Shown here: piece after piece, positions 43,294 to 54,285 of the stretch
Numbering within the stretch: the stretch's first letter is position 1
Layout: each line of letters starts with the position of its first letter
Source of the DNA: Merluccius polli
Lineage: Eukaryota > Chordata > Actinopteri > Gadiformes > Merlucciidae
NCBI GenBank assembly: GCA_030340625.1
Contig: JAOPHQ010006613.1
Span: 1 to 64,000 of the forward strand
DNA length: 64,000 nucleotides
Direction of reading: 5' to 3'
Notes under the pieces: model-generated
What the model saw: the letters and a program-made list of their open reading frames with translations, nothing else
The model's database searches: none
Told to the model about the DNA's origin: nothing
Translations under genes and position numbers: made by a program

Positions 43294-46200
43294 GTAAGAG
43301 TCAAATATCTGAACTAACTTTCTGACTAAATCAAGTTGTAATTGTCCTGAATGCAGCCCACTGAACATCTGAATTAGCTAGCTAACTAAATCTGATTAAA
43401 TGAATTAAAATGTTTGATTTTGAGTTTGGATTTCTCTAATTTGGATTTGTTCTTTTTTTTTAAAATTTATTTTTGTCAATTGACCAACATTTTCTATCTA
43501 ACAGGAATGTATGTAAAACAGCATTGCACAGAATTCACAGGTACATCGTGTACACCTTGCACAGAAGGAACATACCAAGACGACATCAACGGTCGAGAAC
43601 AATGCTATTCATGTACAAATTGTAATGCAGGTAAATTTGGACTACTCTGACTGATTATTTTACCTCCAAGTCCCTGAATAATATTCAACATTACATATTG
43701 GCCTGAAAACTTTCCTCCTCCCTTTTGAACAACTATGTATTTGAAGTATAATTGGACGACATGTGGTGCGCTAGCTACGAATAGCTAGCTAGGAATAAGT
43801 GACGGCATGAATGAGAAACATGAGAGTTTAGGATTGAGGATTACGGTGTCTGTCTCACCACATGACAACTAGAAACCACACAAATGCACATTCACCTACT
43901 TTTCCTAACATTCACCTACTTTTCCTATCAACTTTTTATAATCAAAGACTTCCTCAGACAACCTTTTAATCCTCTCTGGTTTCTCTGTATCTGCATGGTG
44001 ATTGACAGGTCTCGGCCTGAAGGTGAAGAAGTTTTGTACATCAACATCAGATGCTCTGTGTGAGAACCTGGACGGATACTTCTGTATTGACTACAACAGA
44101 GGTGGCTGTATTGCAGCTCAGAGACACACGGTTTGCAGTCCTGGTCAATACATCAGCCAAAGAGGTTGGTGTTAACTTTAAATAACAGCTAGAAAACCCA
44201 TCTACTGAATCTATTCAGCCCTATAAGGGCCATCCAGCTTCTTACCATTGAATGTATTAGTGTCTAAGTTACTCCTGAATCATCTACAACAGTCTGGCAA
44301 TGACTCAATAGCCAGAAAATTCTTTGAATTACACTTCTCTATTTCCTTGTTCTGTCTTGCAGCTTTCCCCAAACAATTCTGGTGAAATTCAGAGTTTTAA
44401 TATTTAAACTTTGCCAAATTCTTGTTCAGGATGGTTGTGTTTCAATAAAACATGTATATTTATACAGGAACAGCAGATAAAGACACAGAGTGCCTTCAGT
44501 GTACTGATGGGACATTCTCAGATGGCACATCATCGTCTTGCCAGCCCCACACAAAGTAAGTGAAGATTATAGTTGATTTATCAAGTACATTCATGGTACC
44601 TTTAGCATTCGGCCCGGGCAATATGTACTGGTATGGGTTCTTATTGGCCTGTACTGAGAATGTATTAGGGATGCCACGGCTCTCAATATAATATTGTACC
44701 ATACGATACGCCATCCACGGTTCAATACGCACTTGTGAATTGTGGTAATATCCAATCACTGTTGGTATGCAAATGACAGCGTGTCACTCCAGTGTCACCC
44801 CCAATGGTGTTGGGGGTGACACAAAAAGAGCCACAGTTGTGTGCCGCAGTAGTGACACATAATCCACATAAACCAATTTGCAGCACAGACCGCCTTATAA
44901 GACACGCATGTGTGGGAGATGCAGAGATGAATACAAATCTTAAAAATAAAAATAAAAGATGAAAAATCAGATTACCAAAATAATCTGGCGGGCCAGATAT
45001 TATTGCTGGTGGGACAGTTTTGGCCCGCGGGCCGCCTGTTGCCGACCACTGGCCTCCGCTAATGGAAACACCTCCAATATGAACACGGATCTCTGCCGCC
45101 CCCCCAGCAACACGCTGTCTGGAAGCGGGACAGGCGAGCAGGTAACCCGGGGAAAACAGCAGTCTCTCGCCGATGCCTCCCAACAGGCCGATCCTACCAG
45201 TTCAGAAAAACACAAAAAAATAACCAATGCACTTCTTGTCACCTAATGAAAGCCCTAGATCTGCGTTACCGAACCGAAAGCGTGACCCAAAAACTGAGAT
45301 ACATATTGAGCTGTGGGCTAACTATTGTTGCATCCCTAGAATGTATACAGTAGTCATTATGTTGTATACTTTACTCTCCTTTGTAAAGTGTAATAAACGC
45401 TTGACAATAACAGTATATTTAATTTACTCTTGAGTCATTTTATCCAAAGTGATTTGTGAATTCAGATACAGGTATATGGTCATTAGGAGCAGGTAGGGGT
45501 TAGGTAGCCTGGTGAGACCATCCTGATATTCACAACATTGGGGATCAAACCCAGTACCTTTGGACCAGGAGTCAAACTCCCAATGTACTAGCCGGCCCTT
45601 AGCCACGAAACTACCCTGAAACTATGTGGTTTTGTCCTTCTCATTTCAGATGTGAATCTGTGGGACTGAAACAGATACAACCAGGAAGTAATTCAACTGA
45701 TTCTGAATGTAGAGAACATGATGATAACACTGGACTAGTGGCAGGAATAATACTAGGACTCATATTAGTAATGTTAGCAATAATATCAGCAATCATACTC
45801 ACTGTTGGGAGAAAGAAAATATCAGGTAAGTGTTGAAATCATGTATCATGATTACATTAAACTAACATGTATCATGGTTACATTAAACTAACATGTATCA
45901 TGGTTACATTAAACTAACATGTATCATGGTTACATTAAACTAACATGTATCATGGCTACATTAAACTAACATGTATCATGGTTACATTAAACTAACATGT
46001 ATCATGGTTACATTAAACTAACATGTATCATGGTTACATTAAACTAACATGTATCATGGTTACATTAAACTAACATGTATCATGGCTACATTAAACTAAC
46101 ATGTATCATGGTTACATTAAACTAACACGTATCATGGTTACATTAAACTAACATGTATCATGGTTACATTAAACAAACATGTATCATGGTTACATTAAAC

Positions 46201-49200
46201 AAACATGTATCATGGTTACATTAAACAAACATGTATCATGGTTACATTAAACTAACATGTATCATGGTTACATTAAACAAACATGTATCATGGTTACATT
46301 AAACTAACATGTATCATGGTTACATTAAACTAACATGTATCATGGCTACATTAAACTAACATGTATCATGGTTACATTAAACTAACATGTATCATGGTTA
46401 CATTAAACTAACATGTATCATGGTTACATTAAACTAACATGTATCATGGTTACATTAAACTAACATGTATCATGGTTACATTAAACTAACATGTATCATG
46501 GTTACATTAAACTAACATGTATCATGGCTACATTAAACTAACATGTATCATGGTTACATTAAACTAACATGTATCACGGTTACATTAAACTAACATGTAT
46601 CACGGTTACATTAAACTAACATGTATCACGGTTACATTAAACTAACATGTATCACGGTTACATTAAACTAACATGTATCACGGTTACATTAAACTAACAT
46701 GTATCACGGTTACATTAAACTAACATGTATCACGGTTACATTAAACTAACATGTATCATGGTTACATTAAACTAACATGTATCACGGTTACATTAAACTA
46801 ACATGTATCATGGTTACATTAAACTAACATGTATCATGGCTACATTAAACTAACACGTATCATGGCTACATTAAACTAACACGTATCATGGCTACATTAA
46901 ACTAACATGTATCATGGTTACATTAAACTAACATGTATCATGGCTACATTAAACTAACATGTATCATGGTTACATTAAACTAACATGTATCATGGCTACA
47001 TTAAACTAACATGTATCATGGTTACATTAAACTAACATGTATCATGGTTACATTAAACTAACATGCATCATGGCTACATTAAACTAACATGTATCATGGT
47101 TACATTAAACTAACATGTATCATGGTTACATTAAACTAACATGTATCATGGTTACATTAAACTAACATGTATCATGGTTACATTAAACTAACATGTATCA
47201 TGGTTACATTATATTAAACTAACATGCATCATGGTTACATTAAACTAACATGTATCATGGTTACATTAAACTAACATGCATCATGGTTACATTAAACTAA
47301 CATGTATAATGGTTACATTAAATTAACATGTATAATGGCTGTGCTGAGTGATAGTGTCCTGACATGTTACTGTATTGTTTACCCCTACAGCATGGAGTCG
47401 TAAAAGACAGGTATGTGTTGTTACTGATTTGACACAGAATACAATAATATGTGAACCTAACTGGCAGTGGTGGAGTTATTAGATGATGCACCCTGTAATT
47501 AACCCAATGTTCATATTTTATTTCCATTTTTATTTTATTGAAGAAAAAAACGAAGGTGGAGAGCTCAGAAGAGAGTTCAAAATTAAATGGTAAGCTCTTA
47601 TTCCATATATTTCACTTTGTAAATGTATAATAGATAATTTATTTATACCCAGTGAGTTGCAAGGGTTACTTACTCACACCAAGTCAAATGATATCGCTGT
47701 GATTAAAAACATTTAAACTAATTGGACCAGAGAGTCTGACCAGAGTGACCAGAGTGGCAGACCAACTGAACATCATCATCTAGGATATTATATTAGATAC
47801 TAGGGGTCAATCAATATGGTTTTGTCAGGACCGATACCGATTATTAGTAACCAAGGAGACCGATAACCGATATTTGGAACCGATATACTGTACATTTGCA
47901 GTGAAAATGAAAATCTTGGTGTACAAAGACAACATTATAAGATAAGAACATTATCTTAAAACTAAAAGTGCAGGGAGCTCCCAGCAGCATTTCTTATAAA
48001 GTTAACTGAACATTTAAATGAACAAATAAATAAATAAACAAAATAGCTCCCCGAAGTTTTATAAAGTAAGTAAAGTAAAAATTTTAAAAAAACTACTAAA
48101 ACTTAAATTTGAACTGAAATTTGAGTCTCAATTGTAGTCGTGGGTTGAGACTGAGAGTATGACCGGCCCTGGTAAGTGACAAACTAAGATAAACAGTTAA
48201 TAAACAGTATAAAATAAGATAAACAGTTAGACTACATACAGATAAACAGTTAATAAACAGTATAAAATAAGATAAACAGTTAGACTACATACAGATAAAC
48301 AGTTAATAAACAGTATAAGATAAGATAAACAGTTAATACATACAGATAAACAGTTAATAAACAGCATAAGATGAGATAAACAGTTAGACTACATACAGTT
48401 AAACAGTTAATAAACAGTATAAGATAAGATAAACAGTTAGACTACATACAGATACGCAGTTAATAAACAGTATAAGATAAGATAAACAGTTAGACTACAT
48501 ACAGATAAACAGTTAATAAACAGTATAAGATGAGATAAACAGTTAGACTACATACAGATAAACAGTTAAAGGTCTCATTTCATCATTTTTTCGTTAATTT
48601 TGCAGTGGTCTCTAGTATTAATGAATGCCCTGTAAGCCGGTTTTGGTGAAAAAAATGCTCAGGTGCACCTGTTTCAGGCTGTTCTAGTTTGGAGGAGGTG
48701 GTGGGCGGGGAAGAACGAGAGGTTTTGGGCTCTTACTCATGAATATTCATGACATTTAAATTACTTGCCTCTGATTGGCTAACAGCACTGTCCGTCACAT
48801 TGATGTTAGCCAATCAGAGGCGAGTGATCACTCTAGTGCGTTATCAACCATAGACATCTGATACATATGTTACTATATACATCCATTAGATACATTCATG
48901 ATATAAGATGTCCATTAGCCTGGCCAACACCAGACTAAATCACAAATGAGATGTAGTCTGGCGACCACCTATTCGTTTTCCTGTAGAGGAGGCGTGGTTC
49001 CCGATCGTCCAGAGCCGTTTATTGGGCGCTACGAATGTCTATCATAAGCGTCTGTTCATAGCTCTTAGCCAATCGTATCAATTATACCAGATGACGTATG
49101 TAAAGCGACAGAAATTCGGCGAGCAAGCATCGAGGAAGAAGATGACATTGTTAAAAAAACGTTAAAAAGCCAAACGTTGTTCTTCTTTTAAAATAAACTT

Positions 49201-51787
49201 TCGTTCTAAACTATCTAGAATACTGTCCACAGCTACATCGAAAGAGAGCTTCGCTTCTGCTGCAGCCGTGTTGGATCCGTACGAACAAACTACAAGCTTC
49301 CGTCTGTCGAATAGTACGCGTCATCGTCTTTCCGTCCCTCCTCGTTCTGTGATTGGATATCAAACCCTAGCAAATTCTTGCGTGAGGAACTGGTCATAGC
49401 CACCAGGCTGTCTGGCAGTTCGGAATTTCGAGTGCGCAAGGCAGCATGGGTATACCCAGGCTAGATGTCTATGTTATCAACACGACAAACCACCATGACG
49501 TCACAACAACAATATACGTTCTTCCGGGTGGCAAAAGACGAAGCGTTCTCCGATGGCACAACTAGTAAACAAACCCCTCCATATAATTTGACAGGGCAGA
49601 GCGATCGAGAAAACAGTACATGACTTGAATGAATGAATTTTGTTCTTGCGGGGCGCTACGTGACGTCTCATTAATCCATACGGGTATGGGAAGTCTCATT
49701 AATATATTACGACGGAGTATTAGGGCCACATTAAGATTTGTTTTCATTAAATTACGAGAATAAAGTAGTAAATATTGAATTAATTACGAGAATAAAGTTG
49801 TACATATTGAATTCATTACGGCTACACTATAGGCTACACGTTAAACGTTTATTATACGGTTGTGCTCACTGAGCAAACCCAGGTTTAAGGCAGCCTACAG
49901 GTTAACGTGTGTTACATGTTGTTTCAGAAGTCGGGGTATTTGCTGGACTCTTTTGCGTCTATCTCCGGAACGGAAAATGATAGCGACGTAATACTTGTTT
50001 TAATGAAACCGAGAGATGCAGCATTATCTTTAGTATCATTTAGTATCATTATCTTTAGTATAATTTAGTATCATTATCTTTAGTATCATTTAGTATCATT
50101 ATCTTTAGTATCATCTAGTATCATTAACGGAAGTATCTTGACGCCTATTGTTTACAAACATTCTGAAATGCCGTATACTGTTTTCCTGAGGGCGGTCTCA
50201 AGCCAAGGTGGGCGAGGTCATGAATATTCATACACATTCATACGTCAGACTGTTGGGCTTTTTCTCACTTCCTCGTTTCTGACTTCCTCATCCGTCTATG
50301 TTCTTACATTGGCTAATGCATGCAATGGGGGGTAGAAGAACGGTTTCCACGTGCAGCATGCATATGCAACTAGGAGTGACCTATCATATTCCAAAAGGAG
50401 CAAGTAAAAACGGTTTACCGGTGAAGGAGACATTTAATAAACAGTATAAGATAAGATAAACTGTTAGACTATATACAGATAAACAGTTAATAAACAGTAT
50501 AAGATAAGATAAACAGTTATATGAGCTTAAGCAGTGTGCAGTGGTTGTGTAAAACATACCGGTGGTGGATGGACACTGCGGGCAAAGCAGTTGAAAATAT
50601 CTCTTTTCTACATGTTGATGCTTGTTGAACAGGTGGTTTGATAAAGTTCTTATTGGCTTTTTACTCACAAAGGTTTTATTGCACTTACAGTAACGAGTGT
50701 AGTTGTCGACAACTCAAGTAAAACGTATGACGGAGAGGAGCCATGTGATAAAGGAGAGGAGCCATGTCATGACAGAGAGGAGCCATGTGATATAGGAGAG
50801 GAGCCACGTCATGACAGAGAGGAGTCATGTGATAAAGGAGAGGAGCCACGTCATGACAGAGAGGAGTCATGTGATATAGGAGAGGAGCCACGTCATGACA
50901 GAGAGGAGCCATGTGATAAAGGAGAGGAGCCACGTCATGACAGAGAGGAGTCATGTGATATAGGAGAGGAGCCACGTCATGACAGAGAGGAGTCATGTGA
51001 TAAAGGAGAGGAGCCACGTCATGACAGAGAGGAGTCATGTGATAAAGGAGAGGAGCCACGTCATGACAGAGAGGAGCCATGTGATATAGGAGAGGAGCCA
51101 CGTCATGACAGAGAGGAGTCATGTGATAAAGGAGAGGAGCCACGTCATGACAGAGAGGAGTCATGTGATAAAGGAGAGGAGTCATGTGATATAGGAGAGG
51201 AGCCAAGTCATGACAGAGAGGAGTCATGTGATAAAGGAGAGGAGCCACATCATGACAGAAAGGAGTCATGTGATAAAGGGGAGGAGCCACGTCATGACAG
51301 ACAGGAGTCATGTGATAAAGGAGAGGAGTCATGTGATATAGGAGAGGAGCCACGTCATGACAGAGAGGAGTCATGTGATAAAGGGGAGGAGCCACGTCAT
51401 GACAGACAGGAGTCATGTGATAAAGGAGAGGAGTCATGTGATATAGGAGAGGAGCCACGTCATGACAGAGAGGAGTCATGTGATAAAGGAGAGGAGCCAC
51501 GTCATGACAGAGAGGAGTCATGTGATAAAGGAGAGGAGTCATGTGATATAGGAGAGGAGCCACGTCATGACAGAGAGGAGTCATGTGATAAAGGAGAGGA
51601 GTCATGTGATATAGGAGAGGAGCCACGTCATGACAGAGAGGAGTCATGTGATAAAGGAGAGGAGTCATGTGATATAGGAGAGGAGCCACGTCATGACAGA
51701 GAGGAGTCATGTGATAAAGGAGAGGAGTCATGTGATAAAGGAGAGGAGTCATGTGAGTGCTTTACGGCAGGACCATACGAGTGCTAA
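43149..51787 (+). CDS. TNF receptor superfamily gene, HVEM/TNFRSF14-like, copy 1
   Basis: Type I membrane receptor. Coding exons: 43149-43293, 43505-43630, 44009-44164, 44468-44555, 45650-45825, 47391-47410, 47544-47589 and, less surely, 50691-51787. All junctions are GT-AG and phases agree; the joined frame is 1,854 nt (617 residues). Signal peptide about 1-26, cysteine-rich TNFR repeats about 30-175, transmembrane helix 201-224, then a basic stop-transfer GRKK. CxxC patterns and the phrase CxREYRIGEDCCPTCPAG are HVEM-like. No death domain. Residues 244-247 (SSEE) fit the [PSAT]x[QE]E TRAF-binding consensus. HVEM binds BTLA/LIGHT-type partners in mammals; ligands here are unknown. A second 5' noncoding exon part lies at 42941-43148. 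The last exon is the uncertain part. Confidence 0.75.
43505..43630 (+). CDS. Receptor copy 1 exon 3: TNFR cysteine-rich module
   Basis: 126 nt, phase 1-1. GMYVKQHCTEFTGTSCTPCT, then EGTYQDDINGREQCYSCTNC. Six cysteines in the standard TNFR spacing. Confidence 0.92.
44009..44164 (+). CDS. Receptor copy 1 exon 4: TNFR cysteine-rich module
   Basis: 156 nt, phase 1-1. GLGLKVKKFCTSTSDALCEN, then LDGYFCIDYNRGGCIAAQRH and TVCSPGQYISQR. The GxGLKxKxxCT...DxxC phrase is characteristic of HVEM/CD40-like receptors. Donor GTTGGT is weak but usable. Confidence 0.92.
44468..44555 (+). CDS. Receptor copy 1 exon 5: last TNFR half-module
   Basis: 88 nt, phase 1 in and 2 out. GTADKDTECLQCTDGTFSDG then TSSSCQPHT(K). 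Donor GTAAGT. Confidence 0.9.
44640..45060 (-). mobile_element. hAT-like MITE (CAGTGGTCGGCAACAGGCGG end) in intron 5
   Basis: In reverse complement near 45053 the sequence CAGTGGTCGGCAACAGGCGG then CCCGCGGGCCAAAACTG is a typical hAT-type repeat end. The other end is not clear; GGGGGTGACAC repeats near 44800 may be internal. Confidence 0.5.
45424..45610 (+). repeat. Interspersed fish repeat, unamplified relative of 7427-7760
   Basis: CATTTTATCCAAAGTGATTT, GGAGCAGGTAGGGGTTAG, GGGGATCAAACCCAGTACC and GAGTCAAACTCCCAATGTAC appear in the same order as in the 7.4-7.7 kb repeat. Confidence 0.6.
45650..45825 (+). CDS. Receptor copy 1 exon 6: stalk and transmembrane segment
   Basis: 176 nt, phase 2 in and 1 out. 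(K)CESVGLKQIQPGSNSTDSE with an NST glycosylation site, then GLVAGIILGLILVMLAIISA continuing IILTV, a 24-residue membrane helix, then GRKK. Donor GTAAGT. Confidence 0.92.
45832..47338. repeat. 26-bp minisatellite, about 57 units
   Basis: The unit starts ACATGTATCATGGTTACATT and ends AAACTA. Variants (CATGGCT, CACGGTT, AAACAA) are clustered; a run of CACGGTT units sits at about 46570-46740. It fills intron 6. Confidence 0.97.
47391..47410 (+). CDS. Receptor copy 1 exon 7: 20-nt micro-exon
   Basis: Between TACCCCTACAG and GTATGT; adds AWSRKRQ just inside the membrane. Phase 1 in, 0 out, fitting both neighbours. Confidence 0.7.
47544..47589 (+). CDS. Receptor copy 1 exon 8: proximal cytoplasmic tail
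   Basis: Acceptor TTTTATTGAAG, donor GTAAGC. Reads KKTKVESSEESSKLN, with SSEE as a possible TRAF-binding site. Ends in phase 1. Confidence 0.7.
47800..47900. mobile_element. hAT-like end fragment (TAGGGGTCAATCAATATGG)
   Basis: TAGGGGTCAATCAATATGG followed by repeated ACCGATACCGAT/ACCGATAACCGATA motifs, a pattern common at one end of fish hAT elements. The other end is not identified. Confidence 0.45.
48570..50433. mobile_element. 1.86-kb TTAA-flanked non-autonomous element
   Basis: Left AGGTCTCATTTC and right, reversed, ATGTCTCCTTCAC, with TTAA on both sides (48566-48569, 50434-50437); joining the flanks restores the minisatellite unit AAACAGTTAATAAACAG. Contains an internal inverted pair around CTCTGATTGGCTAACA/TGTTAGCCAATCAGAGG and short TTTAGTATCATTATC repeats near 50030-50125. 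No transposase. Confidence 0.75.
48916..49463. mobile_element. 548-bp TAGCCTGG-ended MITE nested in the TTAA element
   Basis: Ends TAGCCTGGCCAACACCAGAC and, reversed, TAGCCTGGGTATACCCATG. 9-bp flanks GATGTCCAT (48907-48915) and GATGTCTAT (49464-49472) differ at one base. Same terminal motif and duplication length as the element at 21815-22335. Confidence 0.8.
50560..50712 (-). other. Possible C2H2-like exon fragment, antisense to receptor exon 9 start
   Basis: The minus strand reads YCKCNKTFVSKKPIRTLSNH then LFNKHQHVEKRYFQLLCPQC, with CxC...F...L..H....H spacing like a zinc finger, and ends at a GTATGT donor near 50565. It overlaps the proposed acceptor of receptor exon 9, so one of the two readings may be fortuitous. 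Confidence 0.3.
50691..51787 (+). CDS. Receptor copy 1 proposed exon 9: heptad-repeat cytoplasmic tail
   Basis: Acceptor TTGCACTTACAG; with the G from exon 8 it reads VTSVVVDNSSKTYD, then 48 tandem heptads of the type GEEPRHD/REESCDK/GEESCDI (consensus [GR]EE[PS][CR][DH]x), and a short end CECFTAGPYEC with TAA in gypsy-derived DNA. The phase fits and the frame is open for 1.1 kb. The tail would be strongly acidic and Cys-rich. Caveats: any 21-bp repeat stays in frame by construction, one of three plus frames is expected open, and an antisense C2H2-like reading overlaps the start. Confidence 0.45.
50733..51752. repeat. 21-bp minisatellite (GGAGAGGAGYCAYGTSATRAM-like)
   Basis: About 48 units alternating GAGGAGCCACGTCATGACAG and GAGGAGTCATGTGATAAAGG types. 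The long minus-strand frame (MTPLLYH repeats) is its mirror. Seven more units follow at 56138-56275 beyond the inserted transposons. Confidence 0.97.
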
Positions 51788-52350
51788 GGGGCCTCTTTAG
51801 TTGCTATGGTATTCCTCACACCCTTGTCAGCGACAATGGACCTCAGTTCTGCTCTGAAGAATTCAGCACATTCCTGAGTCCAATGGAGTCAAGCACACTC
51901 GTTCAGCGCCGTACCATCCTGCCACCAATGGCTTGGCCGAGCGATTCGTACAGACCTTCAAACACGCCTTAAAAGCTTCAAGAGGAACTGCACCTGTTCA
52001 ACAACGTCTTGATGCGTTTCTCCTGACATACCGCAACACCCCTCACGCCACGACCAAGGAAGCCCCAGCGATGTTGTTCATCGGACGCAAGCTCCGATCT
52101 CGATTGGATTTCCTGAAACCCAGTGTTGCTGGAACCGTACACCAGTCACAGGATGACCAACAACAGCGCCGCCAACAACACGCTAGGGATAGAAAATTTG
52201 AGGTTGGGGAGCCAGTACTCGTGCGTGATTATAGGAAGGCGGAGGGAAAGTGGACACAGGGTATAGTTTCGGAAAAGACTGGACCAGTGTCGTACAAAGT
52301 AAATGTGGGACCACAAGGGGAATGGAAACGTCATGTGGACCAAATGCTGA
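51753..52350 (+). pseudogene. Ty3/gypsy retrotransposon integrase fragment
   Basis: GIPHTLVSDNGPQFCSEEF supplies the second catalytic Asp region and, after a frameshift near 51880, HPATNGLAERFVQTF supplies the catalytic Glu; then YRNTPHATTKEAPAMLFIGR and the C-terminal GEWKRHVDQML. It lacks the rest of the polyprotein and both LTRs. Inserted in, or joined to, the heptad minisatellite at its left edge. Confidence 0.85.
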
Positions 52351-52973
52351 CTAGTGATGGGTCGTTCGCGAACGAACCAGTTCGAACGAACGACTCTTTA
52401 AAGTGAACAAACTGACCTCGTTCGCCACTCTCGTTCGCGTCGTTCGTCTCGTTCGCTGAGTCTCTCTGACGCGCTGATTCGCGGCGCCGCTGATTCGCGA
52501 GTCGTTCGCTGACTGATTGACTCGAGGACTGAGACGTCACTCACGACTCGTCATCACGAGAGCCAGCCAATGTATGTTGTTTGTCTGTCTGTGAGTCTAG
52601 GACGCTTTCGAATGGTTGACACATTAACAATACCACTTTCACATTTGAATATTGCCTTTTACATTTACATATCAGTGAAATGGTAAATACATGCTGTCTT
52701 TGTATTTTCTGTGTCATGCCAGATTAATAAAATATTTGAATGTCTCGTCAATCTGTCTCGTTCTTTCATGCTTCCTTCTCACGCACGCAACCCGGCCGGG
52801 ACCCCCACCTTGGTGGATCTTGGTCTTGAGTGGGGGTGGCCAATGGCCATCTTCACAATAGTAAATAAAATATGCCCAGAATAAACACAACTGTACATCA
52901 TTAACTTTAAAACTCATCATTGCTAAATCAAGTCTATTATCTTGCTGATATACATCCAATAATCTACTACGCC

Positions 52974-53014
<41 letters not shown>

Positions 53015-53310
53015 CCCGCTGCGTTTGGTTTGTCTAACTTTACCTTGAATTGGGGGAATGGGGCATTTTGATCCTGACATGTCATTATGCATACATTAAA
53101 TAAATCTGTTGAACTCAAATTAAATACATATGTTAACATATTCAACCAACCATACACAATGTTGTATTTGCTATTAACACATGTATTAACACCATCAAGC
53201 ACCATTGCACGATTGTGAATCGTGATTTCGTGATTAGTTAGTAAATGAGAAGAACGAGGGAGTCCGAGACCGACTCAGCTGCATTCGTGATTCGTTTGAA
53301 TGTTGTGAAC
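52351..53310. mobile_element. hAT-like fragment (TAGTGATGGGTCGTTCGCGA end)
   Basis: TAGTGATGGGTCGTTCGCGA with ACGAACGACTC repeats is a common fish hAT terminus. The region continues with GTTCGTCTCGTTCGCTGAG, a (CA)n run at 52977-53012 and ends where the P-like element starts. The opposite terminus is missing. Confidence 0.6.
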
Positions 53311-53549
53311 CAGAGCTATAGAGAAAAGAGAGTTGCGACACGCTCTGATGTCGCCGCCAGGGCTGTCACGTGGTTCATGTAAGCCTCAATAGTTCCAAAC
53401 AAACCGCAAGCTGCCATAGCGGTCATTGACTTGTATTGACAGAGTGAGCTATTGCATGGTAAATATCACAATAAAACGCACGTTTTTGCGCTATTGCGCT
53501 ATATATGTTAGCGTCAATTATGCATTTGAGCTGTAGTACTGCATTGATT

Positions 53550-53554
53550 ACTTT

Positions 53555-53593
<39 letters not shown>
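53550..53593. repeat. (AAT)n microsatellite
   Basis: About 14 AAT units inside the P-like element. Confidence 0.9.
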
Positions 53594-53594
<1 letters not shown>

Positions 53595-54285
53595 ACTTTT
53601 GGCGGGAGAAGTTCGTGTTAGCTTGGTTAGGTTACTTCCGTGAGTGATGCTAAATTTATAAGGTTGGTTGTTCTGTATTTGCACTTAGATAAACAAGTTA
53701 CCATTTAATTTGTACCATTATTATTATTATTATTGCACTCTTAGCACTTACCTGTTTTGTGAAATGTCAGCTTTTCCAAAGTACGTTTTATTAACCCTTT
53801 ATTACCAAGTTTAGACTAAAGGACATTTAGTTATTTTTGTAGGACATGGATCAGAACCATGGAGATTTTAAGATGGAGCCATGTATCAGATCTATCCAAC
53901 AACCACTAATTATGCTTGAATATGATCAGTCAATATCTAACTCTACAAGCAACTATTCACACTTGCAATTTATGTTAGAGCTGATGGACTGGAATAAGTA
54001 TGCCTGGTACAAAAGTTGTTAAATAAACAATATTTTTATTAAAGAATTATTGAAACGAGAACAATTGTGTGTGTGTGTTTGTGTGTGTACAAGAAAAAGA
54101 AATTAATAGGAATAATAATAAATATATATTGTTATTGCCATACATAATATATTATTATATTAATAAATAATAATAATAACAACAAAAGAATAATAAGAAC
54201 AAACTAGAACAATAACAGCAGTGTATGTTAACAAACAAAAACCCTTAACAGACAAGTGGGGCAATGAAACCATAAACACACACAG

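Larger units (their letters stand above)
48170..50526. repeat. 52-bp minisatellite, split by a TTAA-site element
   Basis: GATAAACAGTTAATAAACAG/TATAAGATAAGATAAACAGT units run at about 48170-48569 and resume at 50434-50526. The gap is the element at 48570-50433. Confidence 0.85.

Noticed and set aside
49932..49979. Alternative last receptor exon after TGTTTCAG (reads EVGVFAGLFCVYLRNGK then stop)
   Set aside because: Phase fits, but it lies inside the TTAA-flanked transposon and encodes a hydrophobic tail unlike a TNF receptor cytoplasmic end; the 50691 exon is a better, though still uncertain, choice.
50685..51752. 355-codon minus-strand open frame of MTPLLYH/CHDVAP repeats
   Set aside because: It is the complement of the 21-bp minisatellite; a repeat of a multiple of three stays open if one unit is open. 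No start context, splice site or domain supports it.
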